DNA of 10,851 nt, taken from NCBI GenBank assembly GCA_030146385.1, contig JASLBX010000205.1, forward strand, positions 1 to 10,851, given 5' to 3'. Below the pieces are notes generated by a model, which was given only the letters and a program-made list of their open reading frames with translations, made no database searches and was not told the DNA's origin. Position numbers and translations under genes: made by a program. Below, in pieces: positions 6,332 to 10,851 of this stretch (positions within the stretch are counted from its first letter, which is position 1; every line of letters begins with the position of its first letter). Source of the stretch: Jiangellaceae bacterium. Lineage in GTDB: Bacteria; Actinomycetota; Actinomycetes; Jiangellales; Jiangellaceae.

Positions 6332-6558
6332 TGCTTGACCTGCTCCACGACCAGCCGCAGCCCCAGCGTGTCCAGAACCGCCCGCACGTGATCGAGTTGG
6401 ACGCTGGGCTTGCCACCTTCGAGTGCTTGCACGAAACGGAGAGAGACCCCGGCCAGGTCCGCGAGGTCTTCCTGGCGCAACCTGAGTTGCTTCCGCCGCA
6501 CGCGGACGACGCTAGCGAGATCCGCGCGTTCGTGCGGTTCTTCTCCCGGAAGCACCAT
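6328..6558 (-). CDS. hipB: HipB-like XRE-family antitoxin
   Basis: A 76-residue DNA-binding protein consisting almost entirely of a lambda-repressor-type helix-turn-helix (about 17-70; RKQLRLRQEDLADLAGVSLR is the core, with Q29/E30 and the recognition helix at about 38-47). In this family it binds HipA and represses its own operon. ATG 6558 was chosen because GGAGAT lies 5 bases upstream and the product then begins MVLPGEEPHERADL. Longer in-frame readings up to 6642 would translate through the promoter and operator and are rejected. The four-base overlap with hipA implies coupled translation. Autoregulation is supported by inverted repeats on both sides of the promoter. Confidence 0.93.
   Translation of the reverse strand: MVLPGEEPHERADLASVVRVRRKQLRLRQEDLADLAGVSLRFVQALEGGKPSVQLDHVRAVLDTLGLRLVVEQVKQ
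6524..6535. promoter_or_regulatory. Possible third hipB operator inside the hipB 5' coding region
   Basis: GCGCGTTCGTGC differs by one base from the promoter-proximal site (GCACGTTCGTGC). Its centre is 61 bases from that site. It also encodes part of HipB (around residues 8-12), so chance coding sequence in a GC-rich genome is a serious alternative. Confidence 0.35.
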
Positions 6559-6581
6559 TTTCGATCTCCAGACAGCGTTTA

Positions 6582-6599
6582 TACGCACGTTCGTGCGTA
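6582..6599. promoter_or_regulatory. Probable HipB operator at the hipBA transcription start
   Basis: A perfect inverted repeat with 8-base arms (TACGCACG and CGTGCGTA) around TT. Allowing one mismatch pair it extends to 24 bases (6579-6602). It lies just downstream of the hipBA -10 box and covers the predicted transcription start, the expected position for a type II antitoxin operator. The half-site GCACG recurs at 6647-6658. Confidence 0.72.
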
Positions 6600-6606
6600 C
6601 AATGAC

Positions 6607-6636
6607 ATTCTGATCGCCTCGGCGGCGCGTTGTCAA
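6607..6636 (-). promoter_or_regulatory. hipBA promoter
   Basis: Minus-strand TTGACA (6636-6631) is a perfect -35 consensus. After an 18-base spacer comes CAGAAT (6612-6607), a four-of-six match to the -10 consensus. The predicted start near 6600 gives a leader of about 40 bases to hipB ATG 6558. This is the best canonical promoter in the window. Confidence 0.7.
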
Positions 6637-6646
6637 GGCCAAACCG

Positions 6647-6658
6647 GCACGATCGTGC
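6647..6658. promoter_or_regulatory. Second probable HipB operator upstream of the -35 box
   Basis: GCACGATCGTGC is a perfect 12-base palindrome with the same GCACG/CGTGC half-sites as the repeat at 6582-6599. Its centre is 62 bases from that one. It lies between the sthA stop and the hipBA -35 box. It could alternatively be part of the sthA 3' hairpin structure. Confidence 0.55.
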
Positions 6659-6669
6659 GGCCGGCCGCA
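6656..6669. terminator. GC-rich palindrome immediately after sthA
   Basis: TGCGGCCGGCCGCA is a perfect 14-base palindrome starting one base beyond the sthA TAG. It overlaps the end of the 6647-6658 palindrome. It may form a terminator-like hairpin on the sthA transcript. No T-run follows, as is common in high-GC actinobacteria, so function is uncertain. Confidence 0.35.
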
Positions 6670-6670
6670 G

Positions 6671-8083
6671 CTAGAGGGCGAAGCGGTCGACGGCCCGCAG
6701 CTTGTTGCTGACGTCCAGCGCCGCCACCTTGCACGCCTCCGACAAGGTCGGGTAGTTGAACACCGTGTCGACCAGGTAGTCGACCGTCCCGCCGCAGCCC
6801 ATCACCGCCTGGCCGATGTGGACCAGATCGGTCGCGCCGGTGCCGAACACGTGGACGCCCAGCAGATGGCGGGTCGACGTCGAGACCAGCAGCTTGAGCA
6901 TGCCGTACGAGTCGCCGACGATCTGCCCGCGGGCAAGCTCCCGGTAGCGAGCAATCCCCACCTCGTACGGCACAGACTCGGTGGTCAGGTCGACCTCCGT
7001 CTGGCCGGCGTACGAGATTTCCGGGATCGTGTAGATGCCGATCGGCTGGATGTGGTGCAGTTCGTTGGCCGGCTCACCGAAGGCGTGCAGTGCGACCAGC
7101 CGTCCCTGATCCATGCTGGTGGCCGCCAGCGCCGGAAAGCCGATCACGTCCCCCACCGCGAAGATGTGCGGGACGGCCGTCCTGTACTGCTCGTCAACGA
7201 CGAGGCGACCGCGCGCGTCGGCGTCCAGCCCGGCCGCTTCGAGATTGAGCTCATCCGTCATGCCCTGCCGGCCCGCCGAGTACATGACCGTCTCGGCCGG
7301 GATCCGCTTGCCGCTGGCCAACGATGTGATCGTCCCCTGCCGGCCGACCTCGACCTTGTCGACCTCCTCGCCGAACCGGAACGTGACGGACAGGTCGCGC
7401 AGGTGGAACTTCAGCGACTCCACGACCTCCGGGTCGCAGAACTCCAGCATGCGGTCGCGCTTCTCCACAACGGTGACGCGGGTGCCGAGCGCGGCGAACA
7501 TGGACGCGTACTCGATGCCGATGACGCCGGCGCCGACGACCACCATCGTGCCGGGAATCCGCTCGAGCTCGATAATCCCGTCGGAGTCGACCACGCGCGT
7601 GCCGTCGAACTCAACATGATCGGGGCGGGCCGGGCGAGTGCCGGTGGCGATGACGACCTGTCCGGCGGTGAGCACCCGCCGGTCTCCCCCGCCGACGACC
7701 TCGACCGTGTGCGGGTCGACGAACCGTCCGGTGCCGATGACCAGGTCGACATGGTTGCGCAGCAGCTGGGCCCGAACGACCTCGATCTCGCGTCCGATCA
7801 CGTGCTGGGTCCGCGCCAGCAGGTCCTGGACGGTGATCTCGTGCTTGACGCGGTACGACTGCCCGTACAGCTCGCGCATTGACAGGCCGGTCAGGTACAG
7901 GACGGCCTCACGCAAGGTCTTGGACGGGATAGTGCCCGTGTTGACGCAGACGCCGCCGACCATGTGCCGACGCTCGATTACACATGCCTTCTTGCCGAGC
8001 TTCGCCGCGCCGATCGCCGCCTTCTGCCCACCCGGCCCGGAGCCGATGACGAGCAGGTCGTAGTCGTACTCGGGCTGGTCCAT
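6671..8083 (-). CDS. sthA: Soluble pyridine nucleotide transhydrogenase (Si-specific)
   Basis: SthA is a cytosolic FAD enzyme that moves hydride between NADPH and NAD+, helping balance the two pools. The 470-residue protein has the disulfide-reductase fold: FAD-binding GSGPGG (14-19), NAD(P)-binding GAGVIG (184-189), a second FAD motif AVGDVIG (309-315) and a C-terminal dimerisation domain. The active-site segment reads GGVCVNTGTIPSK (43-55): Cys46 is followed by Thr51 where dihydrolipoamide dehydrogenase and glutathione reductase have the second redox Cys. The usual C-terminal His-Pro-Thr is Tyr-Pro-Thr (YPTLSE, 444-449). Loss of the disulfide together with GTIPSK is the SthA pattern. ATG 8083 has GGAGGG 7 bases upstream. 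It lies 81 bases after proS on the same strand, so it may be read from the proS promoter or its own. A mycothione or lipoamide reductase is a less likely alternative. Confidence 0.93.
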   Translation of the reverse strand: MDQPEYDYDLLVIGSGPGGQKAAIGAAKLGKKACVIERRHMVGGVCVNTGTIPSKTLREAVLYLTGLSMRELYGQSYRVKHEITVQDLLARTQHVIGREIEVVRAQLLRNHVDLVIGTGRFVDPHTVEVVGGGDRRVLTAGQVVIATGTRPARPDHVEFDGTRVVDSDGIIELERIPGTMVVVGAGVIGIEYASMFAALGTRVTVVEKRDRMLEFCDPEVVESLKFHLRDLSVTFRFGEEVDKVEVGRQGTITSLASGKRIPAETVMYSAGRQGMTDELNLEAAGLDADARGRLVVDEQYRTAVPHIFAVGDVIGFPALAATSMDQGRLVALHAFGEPANELHHIQPIGIYTIPEISYAGQTEVDLTTESVPYEVGIARYRELARGQIVGDSYGMLKLLVSTSTRHLLGVHVFGTGATDLVHIGQAVMGCGGTVDYLVDTVFNYPTLSEACKVAALDVSNKLRAVDRFAL

Positions 8084-8151
8084 GGCCGCACCCTCCGTCG
8101 AGCTGGCACTCCCAGCGTGACGGACGGCGCGAGATCGGGCAACGCTTTCGG

Positions 8152-8166
8152 AGCGACCCGGTCGCT
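8152..8166. terminator. 15-base inverted repeat at the proS stop codon
   Basis: AGCGACC (8152-8158) and GGTCGCT (8160-8166) flank a single central base. The repeat overlaps the proS TAG (8167-8165) and extends into the proS-sthA gap. It may be a weak terminator or an RNA-stabilising 3' hairpin. The stem would have to open at the centre to form a loop, and there is no T-run. Confidence 0.3.
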
Positions 8167-9934
8167 AGCTGCTGGCCACCAACTCGGTCAGGTGCGACAC
8201 GGCGTCGTCGATCGGGACGTCGGTACGTTCTCCCGTTCGGCGGTCCTTTACCTCGATCACGCCGTCGGCCAGCCGGCGGCCGACGACCACGATCGTCGGC
8301 ACGCCGATCAGCTCGGAATCGGCGAACTTCACCCCTGGCGAGACGCCCTGGCGGTCGTCGTAGAGCACCCGCACGCCGGTCGCCTCCAGCTCGCCGGCCA
8401 GCCGGTCGCCGACGTCGAACACCACGTCGTCCTTCTTGCCGGTCGCGATCAGGTGGACGTCGGCCGGCGCCACCTCGCGCGGCCAGATCAGGCCCAGATC
8501 GTCGTGCGACTGCTCGGCGATCGCCGGTACCGCGCGCGACACGCCGATGCCGTACGAGCCCATCGTGACCGTCACGAGCTTGCCGTTCTCGTCCAGCACC
8601 TTGAGATCGAGCGCGTCCGCGTACTTGCGTCCCAACTGGAAGATGTGCCCGATCTCGATGCCCCGAGCCAGCTCCAGCGTCCCGTCGCAGCGTGGGCAGG
8701 CGTCGCCCTCGCGCACCTCGGCGGCCTCGATCGTCCCGTCGGCCACGAAGTCGCGTCCGGCCACCAGGTCGTACACGTGACGGCCGGACTCGTTGGCGCC
8801 GGTGATCCACCGGGTGCCTTCGACGACCCGTGGATCGACGAGATACCGGATGCCGGACTCGGACGCCTCCCCCAGCGCCTCCGGCCCGAGGTATCCGCGG
8901 ACGAGCTGTGGATGAGCCGCGAAGTCCTCGTCGGTGAAAGCCTCCGGCAGGGCGGGACCGACCTGGGCCTCGAGGCGCTTCATGTCGACCTCACGGTCGC
9001 CGGGGACGCCGATGACGAGCGGCTCGCGCGTGCCGTCCGGATGCCTGAGTATCAGCACGACGTTCTTCAGCGTGTCGGCAGCTGTCCAGTCACGGTCGGG
9101 CCGGCGCAGGTCGTCCCGTCGATTGGACAGGTTGACCAGGGTCTCGATGGTTGGCGTGTCGGGCGTGTCCTCGACGTGTTTCGCGGGCGCGTCGTCGAAG
9201 GGCAGCTTCTCTGGCACCGGCGTGACGACCGCCTCGACGTTCGCCGCGTAGTCGCAGGAGGTGCACTGGACGAAGGTGTCCTCGCCGACCTCGCACGGGG
9301 CCAGGAACTCCTCGCTCGCGCTGCCGCCCATCGCTCCAGACGTCGCGGCAACCATCACGTAGTTCAGGCCGAGCCGGTTGAACGTGTTGATGTAGGCGTC
9401 GCGGTGCCGTTCGTACGAGCGCTGCAGCCCGGCGTCGTCGACGTCGAAGGAGTACGAGTCCTTCATCACGAACTCGCGCCCGCGCAGCAGGCCGGCCCGG
9501 GGGCGAGCCTCGTCCCGGTACTTGGTCTGGATCTGGTAGATCCACAGCGGCAGGTCCTTGTACGAGGAGTACAAGTCCTTGACCAGGAGTGTGAACAGCT
9601 CCTCATGAGTCGGACCGAGCAGGTAGTCGGCGCCCTTGCGATCCTTCAGCCGGAAGATGTTGTCGCCGTACTCGGTCCAGCGGCCGGTCGCCTCGTAGGG
9701 CTCGCGCGGGACGAGCGCCGGGAAGTGGACCTCCTGGGCCCCGATCCGCTCCATCTCCTCGCGGACGACCCGCTCGACCTTGCGCAGCACCCGGTAGCCC
9801 AGCGGCAGCCACGAGTACAGGCCGGGGGCGGCACGGCGGATGTACCCCGCCCGCACCAGCAGCCGGTGGCTGCCGACCTCCGCGTCGGCCGGGTCGTCGC
9901 GCAGGGTGCGCAGGAAGAGGGTGGACATCCGCAT
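8165..9934 (-). CDS. proS: Prolyl-tRNA synthetase, bacterial type with editing domain
   Basis: This cytosolic class II synthetase charges tRNA-Pro. The 589-residue product opens MRMSTLFLRTLRDDPADAE. It has the TxE loop GPTHEE (107-112), motif 2 around RDEARPRAGLLRGREF (140-155), then the long insertion (about 224-413) that in bacterial-type enzymes edits mischarged Ala-tRNA, motif 3 GSYGIGVSR (459-467) and the C-terminal anticodon-binding domain (about 490-589). CxxC pairs at 224/227 (CTSC) and 413/416 (CPRC) flank the insertion and could bind zinc together. The length matches the mycobacterial enzyme (about 580). No good Shine-Dalgarno precedes ATG 9934. GTG 9940, 7 bases after a TACCCT box, would give a leaderless message and two extra residues; ATG 9928 is also possible. 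Reading further upstream to 10219 is not supported. The stop is TAG. Confidence 0.97.
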   Translation of the reverse strand: MRMSTLFLRTLRDDPADAEVGSHRLLVRAGYIRRAAPGLYSWLPLGYRVLRKVERVVREEMERIGAQEVHFPALVPREPYEATGRWTEYGDNIFRLKDRKGADYLLGPTHEELFTLLVKDLYSSYKDLPLWIYQIQTKYRDEARPRAGLLRGREFVMKDSYSFDVDDAGLQRSYERHRDAYINTFNRLGLNYVMVAATSGAMGGSASEEFLAPCEVGEDTFVQCTSCDYAANVEAVVTPVPEKLPFDDAPAKHVEDTPDTPTIETLVNLSNRRDDLRRPDRDWTAADTLKNVVLILRHPDGTREPLVIGVPGDREVDMKRLEAQVGPALPEAFTDEDFAAHPQLVRGYLGPEALGEASESGIRYLVDPRVVEGTRWITGANESGRHVYDLVAGRDFVADGTIEAAEVREGDACPRCDGTLELARGIEIGHIFQLGRKYADALDLKVLDENGKLVTVTMGSYGIGVSRAVPAIAEQSHDDLGLIWPREVAPADVHLIATGKKDDVVFDVGDRLAGELEATGVRVLYDDRQGVSPGVKFADSELIGVPTIVVVGRRLADGVIEVKDRRTGERTDVPIDDAVSHLTELVASS

Positions 9935-9947
9935 GAGCACGACCGCG

Positions 9948-9953
9948 AGGGTA
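9948..9953 (-). promoter_or_regulatory. Candidate -10 box for a leaderless proS transcript
   Basis: TACCCT on the minus strand fits TANNNT and ends 7 bases before GTG 9940, two codons upstream of ATG 9934. The absence of a Shine-Dalgarno before any nearby start codon fits leaderless translation. No -35 is apparent. Confidence 0.4.
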
Positions 9954-10008
9954 CCGGCGGGGCTCGCGGGCCCCGGTCGCCTTTCTCGCCGCGCCGCCGG
10001 GCTGTCCC

Positions 10009-10029
10009 GGTGCACCGCTGCGGTGCACC
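10009..10029. promoter_or_regulatory. 21-base perfect inverted repeat upstream of proS
   Basis: Ten-base arms GGTGCACCGC (10009-10018) and GCGGTGCACC (10020-10029) surround a single T. Each arm itself contains the palindrome GGTGCACC, so the element can be read as two palindromic sites 13 bases apart. It lies 75 bases from the proS start and about 145 from the divergent gene. This is typical operator geometry, but the regulator is unknown. Confidence 0.55.
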
Positions 10030-10063
10030 ACCCCCCGCGGCGCGACCCGCCCATCAGGGAGGC

Positions 10064-10075
10064 GCGGTCCACCGC
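10064..10075. promoter_or_regulatory. Second, related inverted repeat upstream of proS
   Basis: GCGGTCCACCGC has 5-base arms around CC and matches the GCGGTGCACC arm at 10020-10029 except at one base (GCGGTSCACC). It could be a weaker copy of the same site. Confidence 0.35.
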
Positions 10076-10162
10076 AGCCGTGGTCATCCGACCGTTGCGG
10101 TCGACTGCGCCTCGGTGCGTGGAGCCTGTGGACGGCCGGCGACGGGGGAACGCGTCGGGGGC

Positions 10163-10168
10163 CAGGCT
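10163..10168 (+). promoter_or_regulatory. Candidate -10 box for the right-end gene
   Basis: CAGGCT resembles the actinobacterial TANNNT box and ends 6 bases before GTG 10175, compatible with a leaderless message. There is no close Shine-Dalgarno. One base of the consensus is off. Confidence 0.3.
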
Positions 10169-10174
10169 CGTCCT

Positions 10175-10851
10175 GTGCCCCTCGATCCGGTCACGGTCCT
10201 GCGGGCCGCGGGAGGCCACGCGCCCTACCGGCGCCTGGTCGCGGAGACCAGCCGCTCACGGCTCAGACGGGCGGTGGCGCGAGGTGACGTGGTGGCGGTC
10301 GGCCGTGGCCGCTATGCCGTGGCGGGGACCGGCTCCGCCCTGGTCGCGGCCGTCGCTGACGGCGGCGCGCTGTGCCGGCTCTCGGCGGCGGTGCACCACG
10401 GGTGGGGGGTCCTCTGGGCGCCGGGGGCACCCCAGGTCGCCGTCCCGTCGCACGCGCACCGATCGGCGCCGGTCGGTCACCGTCGTCATTACGCCACCCT
10501 CCACCAGGACGAGCTCGACGCCGGCGTGACGTCGCCGCTGCGCACCGTCGTCGACTGCGCCCGCCACCTGACCGTCCCCGAGGCGCTCGCGGTCGCCGAC
10601 TCGGCGCTGAGGGCACGGGCGGTCGACCGCCACGAGCTGCTCGAGGTGGCGCGCTCGCTGCGTGGTCCCGGTGCGAGGAACGCCCGGCTGGTCCTCGTCC
10701 GTGCGGACGAGCGCGCCGCCAACGCCTTCGAGTCAGCCCTCCGCGGCCACCTGCTCGTGGCGGGTCTGACCTCCTTCGTCCCTCAGCTGCTGATCACCGC
10801 GCCCGGGCTGCTCGTCGTGGCAGACCCGGGCGTCCGGGTCGCCCAGGTCTG
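10175..10851 (+). CDS. AbiEi-like winged-helix / DUF559 (Vsr-like) protein, 3' end cut by window edge
   Basis: The frame stays open from GTG 10175 to the edge, giving 225 residues. The N-terminal part (about 5-50, ending RGDVVAVGRGRYAVAG) resembles the winged helix of AbiEi-type antitoxin-domain proteins. The middle has the conserved VTSPLRTVVDCAR (118-130) and ALAVADSALR (137-146) segments. At 183-225 a DUF559/Vsr-like endonuclease fold begins: Glu186 in NAFESALR, then GLTSFVPQ and Asp217 in VVADP. Further catalytic residues would lie beyond the window. Such proteins are common and often duplicated in actinobacteria. They are sometimes labelled type IV antitoxin-domain or endonuclease-domain proteins, but their role is not established. 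No toxin partner is visible within the window. GTG 10115 is an in-frame alternative start that adds nothing protein-like. Divergent from proS. Confidence 0.82.
   Translation, partial: MPLDPVTVLRAAGGHAPYRRLVAETSRSRLRRAVARGDVVAVGRGRYAVAGTGSALVAAVADGGALCRLSAAVHHGWGVLWAPGAPQVAVPSHAHRSAPVGHRRHYATLHQDELDAGVTSPLRTVVDCARHLTVPEALAVADSALRARAVDRHELLEVARSLRGPGARNARLVLVRADERAANAFESALRGHLLVAGLTSFVPQLLITAPGLLVVADPGVRVAQV

Larger units (their letters stand above)
9954..10174. other. Intergenic region between divergent proS and the DUF559-type gene
   Basis: About 220 bases with no convincing gene. It contains a 21-base inverted repeat (10009-10029) and a related smaller one (10064-10075) described separately, and presumably carries both promoters. 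Open frames cross it on both strands, but none resembles a known protein. I see no riboswitch or T-box sequence that I can support. Confidence 0.6.

Noticed and set aside
6559..6642. N-terminal extension of hipB up to 6642
   Set aside because: It would translate through the -10 box, the -35 box and the operator. ATG 6558 has a good ribosome-binding site and yields a normal HipB-size protein.
6818..7882. 354-codon plus-strand frame opposite sthA
   Set aside because: Shadow of sthA, whose FAD, NAD and active-site motifs are clear on the minus strand. The plus-strand product resembles nothing I know.
8436..9251. Plus-strand frames 8436-8780 and 8934-9251 opposite proS
   Set aside because: Both lie wholly within proS coding sequence and are Ser/Arg-rich shadows without any recognisable motif.
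9935..10219. N-terminal extension of proS up to 10219
   Set aside because: The extra 95 residues are Arg-rich, cross the palindromes, and are absent from known ProRS, which starts close to the RMS...LRTLRDDPADAE segment.
1..10851. CRISPR array, tRNA, rRNA, insertion sequence, attachment site
   Set aside because: The direct repeats seen are two-copy tandem duplications without spacers. No cloverleaf, transposase or integrase sequence was found, and no flanking duplications around hipBA.

Overview
The window is very GC-rich and has the translation/transcription block infB - ylxR - nusA - rimP, a divergent pair of small four-helix genes, and proS further along. This order matches the Mycobacterium tuberculosis Rv2839c-Rv2845c neighbourhood as I remember it. 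That layout, frequent GTG starts, candidate leaderless promoters with TANNNT -10 boxes, a 343-residue NusA without C-terminal repeats, and a long Pro/Ala/Gly-rich IF2 N-terminus all point to an Actinomycetota chromosome. I cannot name the genus.

Layout. Positions 1-3906 (minus strand) form an apparent operon transcribed rimP, nusA, ylxR, infB. The gaps are 14, 27 and 92 bases, and infB runs off the left edge after 649 codons, inside the GTPase region. Positions 3907-4154 are a divergent intergenic region with a perfect 17-base tandem duplication close to the rimP start and a TANNNT box facing the other way. Positions 4155-5110 (plus strand) hold two translationally coupled genes: a small lipoprotein with a twin-arginine signal and a DUF4439 ferritin-like protein. 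Positions 5117-6558 (minus strand) are a hipB-hipA toxin-antitoxin pair with a good promoter and a set of regularly spaced GCACG/CGTGC inverted repeats. Positions 6671-8083 (minus) encode a soluble pyridine nucleotide transhydrogenase (SthA) and 8165-9934 (minus) a bacterial-type prolyl-tRNA synthetase with its editing insertion. Positions 9935-10174 are intergenic and contain a 21-base perfect inverted repeat. From 10175 to the right edge (plus) runs the start of an AbiEi-like winged-helix plus DUF559/Vsr-like protein.

How the genes work together. RimP (30S maturation), NusA (transcription elongation, termination and antitermination), YlxR (RNA-binding, RNase P-associated) and IF2 (initiator tRNA delivery) are the classic bacterial nusA-infB operon. 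ProS is the other translation gene. Compared with the mycobacterial order, hipBA and sthA lie between the DUF4439 gene and proS, so the toxin-antitoxin pair sits inside an otherwise housekeeping neighbourhood. HipA-family kinases in studied cases inactivate aminoacyl-tRNA synthetases, so its closeness to proS is worth noting, but the sequence does not show a functional link.

Most promising signals: (1) three related inverted repeats at 61- and 62-base spacing across the hipBA promoter and the 5' end of hipB; (2) a HipA activation loop that reads Ala-Ile-Pro where the serine phosphoacceptors of studied relatives lie; (3) short perfect tandem duplications in two leaders of the nusA operon; (4) the palindromes upstream of proS. 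I saw no CRISPR array, rRNA, tRNA, insertion sequence or recognisable riboswitch.
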